Source: Galeopsis tetrahit (lineage: Eukaryota; Streptophyta; Magnoliopsida; Lamiales; Lamiaceae). From it: 64,000 nt of DNA. The stretch covers positions 26,316,001-26,380,000 of the forward strand of contig OY776120.1 of assembly GCA_963675135.1 (NCBI GenBank), read 5' to 3'. The notes beneath the pieces are model-generated. The model had not been told where the DNA came from, ran no database searches, and saw only the letters and a program-made list of their open reading frames with translations. The translations under genes were made by a program, and so were the position numbers. Below, piece after piece: positions 10,984 to 23,584 of this stretch. How positions within the stretch are numbered: position 1 is the stretch's first letter; the number at the start of each line of letters is the position of its first letter.

Positions 10984-13900
10984 TTATAGGAAATGGCTGG
11001 CCATCAAAAGTTCTGGCTTCTCTTTATCTTCTTCAATTTCCATAGAGGCTTCATCCCTGATTTCCTGGACCCTTTTATCCCATACTCCATCGATTAACTT
11101 CCATGTGTCATCACTTATGATTTGAGTCTGTACATATTGAAAAGTGAGAAATGATCAACATTAAAGCTCTAAAACATCTAGAGGAAAATAACGAGGGTCA
11201 ATAGATGAAAAAGGAAGTGAATATGTGCATAAGAAATGCATGTCTGTTACAAACTTATAAACATCGTGCTGCTAGCTCCAGCATTCACTCATGGCAAAAA
11301 ACTTAACTTCTAAATTCTGCTCATTTTTTACATGCTCTTGATATATAAATCAATCGCAGAAACAGACAAAAAAGGAGGGGGGAGGGGTGGGCAACAAAAC
11401 TAGGGATAATTGGAAAAAATGACGTGCAACTTTAAATTTCTTGTAAAACTGCCCCGCAACCAGCTGTACCCCAGTTTCTCAACCGGGAGAGGCCGACATG
11501 GCAATTTAAGAATAAGCCACGTCAGACAAAAAACATGACTAAAATGCCCAATAGCTGGTCAATGGACAATTTTGCCAACTTTTTTAAAGTTACAAGGCAT
11601 TTTCGTAAATTCAAAAGTTGCATGGCATTTTCATAATATCATCAAAGTTACATGGCATGTTTTACAATTTACCATAAAACTATAGTTCCTTATTACCTCC
11701 ATTGGACGAGATGTACCAAAAGTCGAAAATCCCACATTTCCAGGTGCAAAAGTTACCCTCCCTGGAAGTGAAACACCATGAATCCCCCAACGTCCAGCAT
11801 ATATGAGAGCACCGTATTCATCAAGTTGCCTAATGGCAGGCTAAAAAAGAGAAAACATCATTTTTAGATAATCCCATTATAATGAATTGACCTCTTTAAA
11901 AGGTCTTAGAAAGAAAAATCAACCAATGTACTCTTCACTTAATGGAAATTTGGAGACTCTAGCTCATAAAATAGGAACAATGACCATCATTACCGGATCA
12001 AGCAGAAACTTCAGAATCCACATACTTCAGAATTCATATACATTGTAGTAATATTTATATTATCATCATTTATGTTGGATAATTCTATTATTTCAATAAG
12101 TTGATGGGGCCTTTTTAATTTAAGTTCCTTAAGAAACTCATGTGGGCTTATGTGGTTTAGGTATGATTGTCTTATTCACATTGCGCTGTTTTTCTTCGCT
12201 TGTTCATCTTTTGAGATCATTGACATTGTAATTGGCAGTTTGCTTGGGCAGGATTCGTCCTGCAGAAATCTTTCTTATAAGATTCAAAGATCGCAAAGTC
12301 TCCTATAAAACTGGTTCATACTATGAAACTGGTGTACGGCCACTTTGGCCGAAGGGGATGCTTAGCGTACGGCCACTTTGCTCGATCAGTCAGAGGTGGT
12401 CATACACTAAGCATCATATTCAGTCAAAGTGGCCATACACTCACGTTCGGCCAAAGTGGCCGTACACCCAGTTTCATACTATGAAACTTGTTCATAGAAG
12501 ACCAACTCGCCATCTCGTACAGTTGAGAAGGGTCTTGAATCACCTGAGCATAAATTTTCTTTCTTTAATCTTGTCTTGATAACATTGAAACTATGTTGGG
12601 TGCCCAACCATAGCCAACAATTCAATCTCAAACTTGACTGTTTCCGCAGATCTTGGTCCTGGTTACTTCAAAGGGACGTAGTGCAGGCGAAGCTACTTAG
12701 GTTGATGAAGTTCCTTCTCAGGCTCATTACTTTCTGTATTATCCACCATGAGGATAAGGCTGTTTTGAATGTGAAAGGAATTGATAGCATTCAAGTTTAG
12801 GCCTTATTATTATTATTATTATTTCCATATAGAGCTTAGCTCTGGCTTTAAACTGGCCTCCGCTAGTGGACGCCTGGACGGTGGGATTGGTCCCCCGTAT
12901 TAGTCGGTCCTTGGACCGGATACCGAGACTTCAAACAAATTATTCTTATTGTTATTATAAATATTATTATTATACGGAGTATTTAAGATGAATAATTCTA
13001 TTACTCCCTCCGTCCGCTAAAAATGTTCTCACTTGCCTTGTTGGGCCTTCCATACACTCAATGTTCCCATACCCAAAATGGAATAACCCTACCCCCACAA
13101 CACTTTATCTTCACCCTTCAACCATCTCTTTAGTCATTTAAATTGTCATTGACTTTATTCATAAGCAATCAATTATTCTTAACCAAGAGTGGGAACAATT
13201 TTAGTGGACAGAGGGAGTATTATAAAAAGTTGTTAGGGCCTTTATAATTTCAGTTCCTTAATAAACTGCCTATGGGCATTGTTACTTGGTGGGCATAGGT
13301 CAGGGTTCGTTTTAGAGTCCTAGTGCCTGAGGTGCAAGGCACGCCTTTTGTACATTAATGCTAAACTACAAAAACTTAGATTAAACTTAGCATATAATGA
13401 ACTAATAAAATGAAGTTCAAAGGCACATAATATCTAAAAATGACACAAATCAAAGACATAAACTTCAAACGAGTAGGAAACTTCAAAAGGCTAACAAGTA
13501 GCAAACAATAAATACCTAAATCAAATGCTAACAAGTCGCAAACTAATAATACTCCTCATCACATTCATCGTCATGAACCCCCTCATCATCATCAAATTGG
13601 GGATCTTCATTTCAAACTTCTTTTTCCTCCTTATCTTCACCTTCTAAAATAACCAAACTCAACTTATTCATCTTAGTCTAAAAGAGGAAGAGGACCTTCT
13701 AACACCTTTTCCGCTGCATTTTACCTTCTCCACTTCTTTAAAGCCTTTAATTTGCATAGAACTTGCACTAGTAGGCGCACATTTTGCTGATTTTATCCCC
13801 TTAGTACTAGTTATAGTCTCTGAAAACCCTATTGTAATCGAGGCGCGCCTCAGATGACTTGACCAAGGAGCAAAAGGTGCGGCCAGGAGCACACCTAGCC

Positions 13901-16900
13901 TTCACCCACCTTTGTCATGGAGAGGTGCTGTCCCTGGTGCGCCTCGGCCTCGTGCCTAAGGCATGCCTTTAACTATGTTTGAAACCTTGCCTCTATCACC
14001 ACCTATCATCCTTTTCCATTCCCTCTCTCCAAAACCTTCAAATCAAGCACCCCTTAAGTCACAGGTTTAGATTTTTTCATCTTTCGTACCTTGTAAATAT
14101 TGTTGTAGGATTTGGAGGCATTAAATCATAGTTTTTGGCATTCCAATGTATATATTACTATCTCATTTGCTTTTAAACCTATTATCAGGGGAATTTCTTG
14201 CTGAAGCTCACAGAATGGTGAACCTAATTGGAATCCCCCTACCTGCTCAAATGGATGTACACAGCACTAAGATGATTAAATTTTAGATTGGCAAAAATTG
14301 TCCCACTTTCAGGTATAAAATATAAATAATCCTTTTCCTTCATCTCATTCCTCCCATCTCAAAATAATCTTCTCTTTCTACAAAAGGCTAAGAAACTGAA
14401 CAAAGTAGAACAAACAACCGGACATCAAGGTGACACATCAAAAACCAATAACAAGATAACTTTCATTTTAGAAATAAGTGTAGAAGAGAAATAAGATTAT
14501 CAAGAAAAAAAAATATATATAACATTAAGTGCTTTAAATGATGCCCTATCTGCTTAACTAAAAGGACAGATAAGGATGAACTGTGGCCTAAAGAAAATCC
14601 CAGTAGATAATCTATAAAATGGACAAGCAACAGAGTGGTTTGCAGGTGAGGAAATATTAGAATTTCAGCTTTTGTTGTCAAGATAGTATTGAAGCCAGAG
14701 CATGAATCACATGACCAACAAAGTTTGAATATCCAATTTTAAAAAAATCACATATGTAAGGAAATCAGGAAGAAAGGAAAACAGAACATCAAAGACAAGA
14801 TGTAGTTAGGACACAGAGACAAAAAGAGGAGAGAGCAGTATTTAGCAAACTTAGTATCACAATGAATACCTAAACTGAGGAAAAGTCAACAGTCACATGC
14901 TTCCCTGTGGAGTAAATTGCAAAAATGGTCCCGTATCGATTGGGTGTTGGTGATTTTAGACTCGTACAAATTAATTTTCTCAATTAAGTCCCATAACTTT
15001 AAAAATGATGCAATTGTAGTCCTACATTGAGAAGGTTGCAGGATTTTTGCACGTGCCACTCACTTGAGCTGCCAGAATTCCATGTAGAAACTGGGCTAAT
15101 GACTTGGCGTCGCGTCCGTGGCATGATGAGACCCCAACATATTATGAAATTAATTTCAATTAAAAAATTTTAAAATCACAAATAATTATCATCCTAAAAA
15201 AAAATTGTCAATATAGGACTAAAATTGCTGCATTTTAAAATTTGTGGGACTTAATTGAGAAAATTATATGGGACAAAAATTGCCAACACCCAATAAATAT
15301 GGGACCAATTTTACAATTTACTCCTTCACTGTGAAAAGAAATTTTAAGATAACCATATACTGAAACATAAGCAGAGAGCATACCTGGGGTACTCGAGGTG
15401 AACGTTTGTAAATATTCCATATTTCGTCTGCTTTTATCTCACCCTTCTCAAGTAGGACATCTGCAAGAAGTGAAGCACATGGAAAGACATCAGCAAACAG
15501 AGCATAAAAAATCTCAGTAAGATTATCACCACACAAGTTGTACAAATAATCGAACAACATTAACAATAAAATAGCTTGATCAGGAATGCATTAGTAACTG
15601 GCCTGTAATGTTTTCTACTGCAGAACGGTATTCTCTTAGTGCAGCTGAGCATTTATCGATTGCAAAACGCAAGTATTCTTCTCTGAGTGCTTCAAGTTTG
15701 GCAGCTAGCTGCAAATGATGATCATGCAACATCAAATAACTTCCACATAGCTATCACAAAATTGAAACAAAAATAAATTTCTTTTAAGTAATGTCACCAT
15801 ATCCTCACATTAGGCACAAGATCGTTTTGATATCTGTAATAGGCCTTCCCAAAAGCAGTCATTCCAGTTTGCAGAATTAAGAATTCAACTCGTCTGGAAG
15901 CTTCTAACGTTGATTTTGCAGAAATCCAGCACAGATTATCAACTCCAAATATCTCTTCTTCAATTACTCTGGCTACATAGTTGAACTATCAATGCCATAA
16001 AAAGATGATATTCACCCAAATACAGATATCTAGCACACAATACCTAAACCCACAGTTCATGTAAAAAGAAGAAATGGGCCTTTGAAAATTGTCGATTCAC
16101 AAAAATACCGAGAGAAGAATATAGTAAAATAAAATCCTATTTTGAAACTTTAGATATGAGATTTTTTCAGCTTATCAATGAAATTTGCCTCACAAAATAG
16201 AGAGGGTTTTCATTCCTATCCTTTTTTTTATAAGAAACAATAATTTTATTGCTAAAAACGTTAGGGACGAGAAATCCCTATTGAGTACAGCAAGTTGTGC
16301 AGATACAGACACTATCCCTATATAAATCCAGAAGTATAGACCCTCACAACCACTCTGACTTAAAACTCAAAGTCTACAAGCCATAACGCCAATCCATAGC
16401 AAAATTCAATAAGGATATCCCCTTGAAGACACTATGATTCACTGCCCATAACGCCACTTTGTGTTTAATCTTTTCCCAAATCTCATTCATGGACTCACTA
16501 ATATCCTCAAAAATTCTCTTATTTCTTTCTAGCCAAATAGACCATAATTAAACAGCCACCACGATACTCCACAGAATTTTCCTTTTCTATTAATGAGCGC
16601 TCCAAGATTGCATTGTATCAACTCAATCAATATGTCGAACATTTCAGACAGTGAACAATCAACGTAACTAATCAGTAATCTCCAAATAATTTGGCATAAG
16701 TAAAAACAAATCTACATTATATATTCACCTAGAGCCAAAACTATGACATATCAAGGAAAACTTTTCAGATGCAAATACAGTGATCCACAACATTGTGGTA
16801 ACATGAATCAAAATATTGCACCAGCCAAAATTTAATTAACTGGCATCCTTTAGCTTCTAATTGGCATATATTGCAAAGGTCTCAATAATTATCTTGTAAT

Positions 16901-19900
16901 CCAATGACACGCGAGACATATAAAGCATAAATGCCTTACACAATGAACAAAGAATGATAAAATTCAAGTCATTTCAAAGGCAATTTAGTCAGTAATGTGT
17001 GTTTTTGTAACTTACGAGCACACGCGCGTACTAAAGAGTCCACATAATCTGCCTTTCGCTGAAATACCCTGCCTGGTTTCTCTTCATAACGCATATTTGG
17101 CTGACTTTGTATGGAATTAATATCTGTCTGATAAACACAAACAAGATATCAGAAACCAAGCTGGTAATACTTTTTTGCTGGCTCTCTAGGCAATTTTTGT
17201 TTTGGGATTTAAAAACCAGTTTTAGGATTATAAATCTAAACCTGGTTCTACTTTGGTATTCTGAAATCTGATTTAAAAAAAAAGAGAGAGAGAAAAACAC
17301 TACAACACCTATAAACCTATTATCACACTTTCTAATACAATTAATTCTCTCTCCTTACACTTTAATATTTAAATCATAACCCACATCATCCAATCATTAC
17401 AATCACACCCAACAACAATGTAATAATACATCATTCACTCTTATACATTGATTGGGCATAAAGTTAAACCTCACCCTACTCAAAATCCCAAATCAAACAC
17501 ACACCTTACTATTTATCAGGATTTCAAAAATCGGTTTTTAAAAGCCACTTAACCCAAAAAACATCACCTTATTGTTTTGATAAGAACTGTAGAGAGAGAA
17601 TTCAGGAAGAAGTAACATGAAAAAGAATCCAGTTTGACATATCATACATCAAGAAAGGGACGGTAGGGATCTGGAATGTAACATGCAAGAACAGCAACAG
17701 CTGCCTCTCGATATGCCAATCTTAGTTTCAACTCTTCAGGGACTTCAGTACTATCTTCCTGACCTGTTTCAAATGTGCCTTTTTGCTGCAGTAGATTATC
17801 ATTGATGTGAGCATACATCATGTTAATCCAAGAACTATGCAACAGCTAAGAAATACATTTTTGGGAAGGGCACGCCTATTCACACTCAGATTTTTGCTTA
17901 ATACACCCATATGTACAACATTTAAAGCATCATGTACAAAGTGGGTGTATTAAGAAGAAGGTTGGGTGCAATTAGCAGTGCCCTTTTAGGAATCCAAAGC
18001 TCACCCGCTTCAGGGCCTCAAGAAGTTCTTCTCGCCCTATGTAGTCTAAGTCCTTCCTAGCAGTTAAAATTCCAGCCTCGTTCCTGTCATTATCATCTCA
18101 TCAGCAGCTCTTCATGAAGAAATATTAGATAAGACTAAGAGCTTCAGTATTTTTTACAATATATTTTGCAACTCTGCTCCAGTAAAATCTTCCGTATGCT
18201 CTGCAATTTCCTGAAGTAGAGTCTCCTTCTCTTCCTCTGAACGAAAATATTTATTTCGAGCATGCACCTATTTTCTTTGAGTGAGAACTTCAAGAGAAAG
18301 AGGGTAAAAGAAAAAAGAGACAGCAGAAGGGTTTTTTTTTTTTAATATCCGAGTCCATTGAAAAAATAATAACATACCCTCAATATGGCAAATCTACCAT
18401 CCCTTGATGGTAATCCAACACGAATAATCTTGTCAAAACGTCCTTTTCTTAGAAGAGCAGGATCGAGAATATCCAGTCTATTTGTTGCACCAATAACCAG
18501 TACCTGATGAATAGAATCGACTTCAAGGGAAATTCTGGGAATGGTTACTCAGCCATGAGAAAACTAAGGGTGTGTCTATCCAAACCCAGATTTTTTCTCA
18601 ATACACCCATATGTACCAACATTTTTAGCACCATGTACCGCCACATACAGCTGTAAAGTGGGTGTATTGAGAAAATACCCGGGTGTCAATAGCCACACCC
18701 GAAATCTAATTAGTGCGCACCTGTGATGTAGATTCTTTAAAACCATCCATTTCAGTCAGTATTTGGAGTAGTCCTTGTTCCCTCTCAGCACCACCCTACT
18801 CAAGCAAATAGAAAAGAAATGCATCCTCAGAACTCAAGAAAAATAATATTGTTATTTGCAACTCCATAGCACAACAAAAAATTTAAATTGTATCCACCTA
18901 TCCTAAATTTCAAAAAAAAAAAAAAAATGCCATGCTCCTAGATATGTGCCCTAATTCAATTCCAAGCAAAATAGCCACAGATTTGTGTGGTTAACTAGCA
19001 AACTGAAGGAAAATTAGCTAAGTTGGAAACTGGAAATTTTATTTACATTTAAGAAAAGTGACTAACATTAGCCAATGTAAAATTTAGATTGATGTTACAC
19101 TGGAACTAAACAAAAGAACCTCAGTGAGAAACTGAAGTTGGAATAACATAAAACAGTAGCTCTGCAGTATTTCTCTGCTTCACCAGAACCACTTGCCACC
19201 TTCAACGTGAATTTTAAGCATAATTCACCCTAATTAGAAAAGCATTACATTATACAGATATGAAAAGATATCTAGCCCAGAAAGAATGCGTAGAATCACT
19301 TAAAAGTCAACTACTCAACAAATACTTCATATTAAATGCAAACTAGTTTCAAAAGAAGGCATTTGAACTTATAACAAAATTATCTTGCAGAATTTCATCA
19401 TTGCATTAAAGGAGAATGTCAACGTTGTGAATTTAGGAAGACTTAAACTTTTATTTGTCTGCAGATCGAAAAGAAAAATAAGAAGAGCCATTTATTTGCA
19501 CAAAAAAATATAAAGAAATCGAATGTAATACCCCTCCAATATCAGGTCCACCACGTTTGCTGCCGATTGCATCTATCTCATCAATGAAAATTATGGAAGG
19601 GGCAAATGATCTGGCACTAGCAAAAAGATCCTTTACTCGAGAAGCAGCTACACCAACAAACATCTGAACAAACAAGGAAGTTAACTTAGTTGTTGGCCTG
19701 CTGCCTAGCATCTTCAGATAATATATATAAATATATTATGCATTCTGAAGGTTGATTCTTCTATCCACAATCTTATTAGTCAAAGTCAGATGCAGAAAAA
19801 CTGAGCTCGTATTCTCCAAACTGCCAAGTTTTGAATAGATTAACAGGGACAAGGAACTTTACTATATATTGTAATTCCATTCAAAATGATTATACATATT

Positions 19901-22900
19901 AGATGATTACAGATCTAATCAGCAGAACCGATATGGAAATCCGTATACGATCTAAACAGTGTGGGCATGAAAGCACTTAAAAGACAACAAAAGTAAGAAC
20001 AAGTTTACAGTCTCCAGATGCTGACTGCTTTTTCAAACATACTCCAGTAGCATTACCCTAGTGAAAGCACCAGCATTAGAGTGCTAACTCTCATGGTTGA
20101 ACAAGAACCACCAACCATCTAGAATGTTCAAATGAACTCCAGCATAAAATGAACAAAGAGTGTTGTGACCCATCAGCAACTCAATATATTTATAATACCT
20201 CAGCATTAGCCAATTTTTCAGTTAAACATTCGTATCATCATATATCAGATTGGTGAATGAATATTATCAGAATATATAGACAAGGTCTTTCAAGATTTTA
20301 TATGACAAAAAAACACTATTTTCTTATGGGCAGCACCATAGATGGCAACTCAAGTTCCCCAAATCCCATAATCAAAAAATTTGCAGAAAAAATTGCCTAC
20401 GTCTCAAAAAAAATTGCTTATACTTGGTGTTATAGAGCCGTTTAACTATTGTTTTCAAAAGGAATCTCACCTCGACAAAATCTGTACCATTAGCTGCAAA
20501 AAAAGGAAGGCCTGCCTCCCCAGCTATAGCTTTTGCAAGAAGAGTTTTACCAGTTCCAGGAGGACCATGAAGAAGCACGCCTTTTGGGCAATAGATACCT
20601 TTATTTTGGAACTCCTCATCATCTTTTAGTATTTTGACAATCTCTTGTAGCTCCCTCTTGATATATTCTTGGCCAGCAAAGTCATCAAAGGTGATACCTG
20701 TTTTTTCTTCAGCTGATATGAATTTTGCCCTGGGATGAAGATAGAATGCGTCACAACTCAAATTGTGCTAAAATCTGCATGAATTCAATAATTTAAATTA
20801 TTCATGCCCAAGATTTTGAAAGGCCCTTCCCCAATCAATCATCTACTTAAGTGAAAAAGAAACTGTATTCACATGATAACAAAGTCCACTCAATCATCAT
20901 ACAGAAAGTACAATAATTTTAATAATGCATGCTCAAGATTTTGAATCTAACAGATTTTTCATAGTACACTTCCACTAAGAGCTTTGACGGTTCCAAAGAT
21001 TGTAAAACTTAGATTCAAGAGGGGGATGCTCAGTATATTTCGTTTTTTTATGGATTCAATTGGATATTGGATGGCAGGCTCTGCAAATTATCCGGGCAAA
21101 GAATATTCTGGCTATCCCAGAAATATTTCACTTTTATAATAAACTTTAGGATACATAAGAATGCATAACTAATTAGAGCATTCATAAATCAGCATAATCA
21201 AACAAGATTGCTCTTGCTAGAAGATAAGAACACTGCATCAGAATTTTCAAAAGAAAAGAAAACCTTGGAGATCACAATTGAAGCCAAAGAGTTGAACTTA
21301 ACGAGAACAACACTCTGAATGATGTCAAGATAGACTGATAGTCTTCGGAATTGAAATCTCAAGGACCATCAACGAACTATAAGATTAACTTAAGTGACAC
21401 CAACGAAAAATATGAATGGAAAAACTTGTTTTAAAGAATCTTAGAATAGATGGACAAAACAAAAAAATAAAAAAAACGAAACGCCATAACGTACCGACTC
21501 TTCCCTAATGACCCAAGGGGCTGGCTCTTGCGTGGCTGCAATGTCATTTTCTTTCGAGGAGTACCAAGATCACAAGGTATCAATTTAGCATATATAGGTC
21601 TCGTTATATTATCAATCCAAACATAGAGAGCAACAGAAAGAGCAAGCCTCATTGACCAGACAACTGCAGTTGCAACAGTTGAATAGACTTCTGCTGGGAC
21701 GGTATTTACATCAAGGACATCAACATTTACAAGCTGTTGATGTAACTTTCTCCAAACATCATTCCAGCTGTCAATTGGCATTCGGTCAACCACATGTCGC
21801 CTGAAAATGATATCCTTCTTCGTATCACCTTCTGAACCTTCAGTTTTCCCGTCTTTATAATAAGGTAGAATCACTGGTTTAGATAGAGAAAACAAAATAC
21901 TCATAAGCACTTATATTCATTTGAATGCCAAAGTAGACCAGAGACAACCAAGTATCATAGCTCTAAAATTAAAAAGGGTTAATTATAAAATCAATCATGA
22001 CCTTTTCTCAACTTTTTCAATTACAACATATGTTTAAAAATTTTGCAGTTCGGTACACGGCCTTTTAAATTGTTGCAATTCTATCATACGACTATTTTCC
22101 GGCAACTCCTGTTGATGTGGCAGTGCATGAAATTGCAAAAAAAATAAAAAGATGTGATCAAATGAAAACAATAACAAACGGTCGTGAATTTATTTGCAAT
22201 TTTTTCAAAAGAAAATAAAATCTGGTTGCCTGTGACCAGAAACAGAAATAAATCATACTCCGTATGATATAAGTGCAAATTTTTTAAAATCTGTGTATTG
22301 AATTGCAAATTTTAAAAACATATGTTCAATCTGGTTTCTTCTTAAGCATACTCCATAACTTTATTCAATTAATCAGAATACTTAAAGAAAAAACCAAGAA
22401 GAAGTCACACCTGAGACTGTCTGCCCATAATTAGAATACTCCATAAATTGAACATTGTTTGAATCAAGAAGTCTCTTGAAGTCACTATAATCTATGCAAT
22501 GAGAAGTCTCAGGGTCCCACTCCGTTCCTTTCAATTTTCCCCTCATGGTCAAAAGTGCCCTGCTCCACTCTGAAGCCATCATGAGCTGCCTTTCCAACTG
22601 AACATTTGCCTTCCTTTCAAATTCTTCTAATCTGTTTACACGTTCTCTTTCGACTTCCTTCAAATTCTGGCAATCTCCACCATCAGTTTATGTCATCAGA
22701 CAAGAAATCCCCCAACAAAACTTGAAGATTAAAAAAAAATAACAAATATCTATTCAGCTTTAAGATTCTTTAGGTCTTCTGCTTTACAACTACATTAGCC
22801 TCTAAAAACTTGAAACCAAATTGTTTAGTTAGGAAGCTGGTGGCATATTCATTATATTCGAAAAACTATAAATTATGTTTCATCAGGATAAAAAATAAAA

Positions 22901-23584
22901 ATAAAACTAAGAAACGCCATAAAAATCAGCCCCAATGAACAGCCTCAAAACATACATAATGTAAATTCATTCATAGAGAGATTGAAACAGGCCCCAACCC
23001 ACTGCCTACTATAGAGTAAAGCAAATCAAAACAAATTTTGATCACATTTATATCCCTCTGTACGCATAACACATAACATTGTATTATCCATGAAAAATGT
23101 AAGCATCCCCAAATACGAAATGCAAATTAAGCCACTTCCATAAACTGCCCACCAAAAGAGAACTGCAAGCAAATTGTACATGAAAGTTTAAGTAGCCACT
23201 CGGAAAACCCAGTTCACTTTTGAAAAACAAGAAAAGTAAATAACCTTATGTTTTCCGTTTCCTCTCAAGCTTCAAAAATCAAAATGGGGTAACGTTGGGA
23301 TAAAAACCTACCTCGAAGAGCTGCTGCGTCGACTCAGTTCCGCCTTCTACTGAGTCAGAGCTCTGATTTAACGAACCCTTAATTAAGAATCTTCTAACAT
23401 CAATTCGGCGTCTTGTACAGCTACGTGATTGGAATCGCAAACTTGTAGCAGAAAATTGTCTTAGAAACAAGAATTTAGACCGTCCGCCATTTCGACCAAA
23501 GAGGGTTTTAGAAGAAGGCAAGACACACAATGGTTTTCGCAAAATACTATCTGGTATTGAGTTCGAAGCACAGCAAGAAATCAT
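10984..23584 (-). CDS. FTSHI4: FTSHI4-type inactive FtsH AAA-ATPase, chloroplast envelope (16 exons)
   Basis: On the minus strand the exons are 23312..23584, 22411..22666, 21495..21873, 20471..20729, 19532..19663, 18721..18795, 18378..18503, 18158..18267, 18005..18083, 17648..17785, 17016..17127, 15809..15972, 15603..15708, 15384..15460, 11697..11840 and 10984..11127. All phases join to 857 aa, close to the usual family length. An Arg/Ser-rich N-terminus looks like a plastid transit peptide. A coiled segment follows, then one membrane span at about 243-263. The AAA module has GPPGTGKT (358-365), IIFIDEID (413-420) and the second region of homology GATNR...GRFD (463-482). Where proteases carry HEXXH, this has REAAV (589-593), so zinc proteolysis is not expected. 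Known FtsHi proteins join Ycf2 and FtsH12 in an inner-envelope ATPase complex linked to protein import; Arabidopsis FTSHI4 is embryo-essential. The intron after the ...ENIT exon (15461-15602) uses a GC donor. Identification as FTSHI4 rests on family-specific C-terminal sequence ending MASHFL. Confidence 0.93.
11403..11673. mobile_element. Mutator-like MITE in an FTSHI4 intron
   Basis: A 271-bp element has inverted ends (GGGATAATTGGAAAA... / ...TTTTACAATTTACC), and the arms pair for about 30 bp. Flanks ACAAAACTA (11394-11402) and ATAAAACTA (11674-11682) are a 9-bp duplication with one mismatch. Confidence 0.7.
12317..12483. repeat. Imperfect inverted repeat with GGCCACTTTGGCC motifs
   Basis: Arms at about 12317-12353 and 12446-12483 pair over about 37 bp around GTGTACGGCCACTTTGGCCG. 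Further partial copies of the same motif lie between them. It sits in the 3.5-kb FTSHI4 intron 11841-15383 and could fold as a hairpin. The origin is unknown; possibly a fragment of a larger repeat. Confidence 0.6.
12801..12960. repeat. Possible non-LTR retroposon tail
   Basis: A GC-richer block (about 12838-12936, containing GGTCCTTGGACCGGATACC-like sequence) is flanked by TTATTATT microsatellites. That layout recalls the 3' end of RTE-type or SINE retroposons, but I see no coding remnant. Low confidence. Confidence 0.25.
13004..13217. mobile_element. Stowaway-type MITE in an FTSHI4 intron
   Basis: A 214-bp element has ends CTCCCTCCGTCCGCTAAA... / ...TTTAGTGGACAGAGGGAG and TA duplications at 13002-13003 and 13218-13219. 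Confidence 0.85.
14910..15324. mobile_element. Mutator-like MITE in an FTSHI4 intron
   Basis: An element of about 415 bp has long inverted ends (GAGTAAATTGCAAAAATGG... / ...CCAATTTTACAATTTACTC) pairing for more than 60 bp. The flanks TTCCCTGTG and TTCACTGTG are a 9-bp duplication with one mismatch. A diverged relative lies in the SWIB gene at 35324. Confidence 0.75.
16222..16590 (-). pseudogene. LINE (L1-type) 3'-end fragment in an FTSHI4 intron
   Basis: Read on the minus strand, about 16375-16580 encodes a peptide with IWLERNKRIFED and EIWEKIKHKVALWA. This is the conserved tail of plant L1 LINE ORF2 after the reverse transcriptase zinc-binding region. It is preceded by an in-frame stop, ends in TAG near 16376, and is followed toward 16222 by a short A-rich (T on plus) tail. 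It is a dead 5'-truncated insertion. Confidence 0.65.
17868..17983. mobile_element. Short palindromic MITE, copy A
   Basis: A 116-bp unit starts GGGCACGCC and ends CAGTGCCC. Internal complementary blocks (TTAATACACCCA... / ...TGGGTGTATTAA) make it nearly self-complementary. It lies between two FTSHI4 exons and is related to copy B at 18568. No clear target duplication was found. Confidence 0.6.
18568..18700. mobile_element. Short palindromic MITE, copy B
   Basis: A 133-bp unit starts GGGTGTGTC and ends CCACACCC, with TCAATACACCCATATGTACC and the matching GTGGGTGTATTGA inside. It shares structure and sequence with copy A 600 bp away and sits about 20 bp beyond an FTSHI4 exon end. Confidence 0.6.
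21968..22330. repeat. Possible decayed inverted-repeat element in an FTSHI4 intron
   Basis: The stretch begins near GGGTTAATTATAAAATCAATCATG and contains ACATATGTTTAAAAATTTTG near 22027, matched in reverse near 22300-22325. It looks like a worn Mutator-like MITE, but the ends are not clear. Confidence 0.3.
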
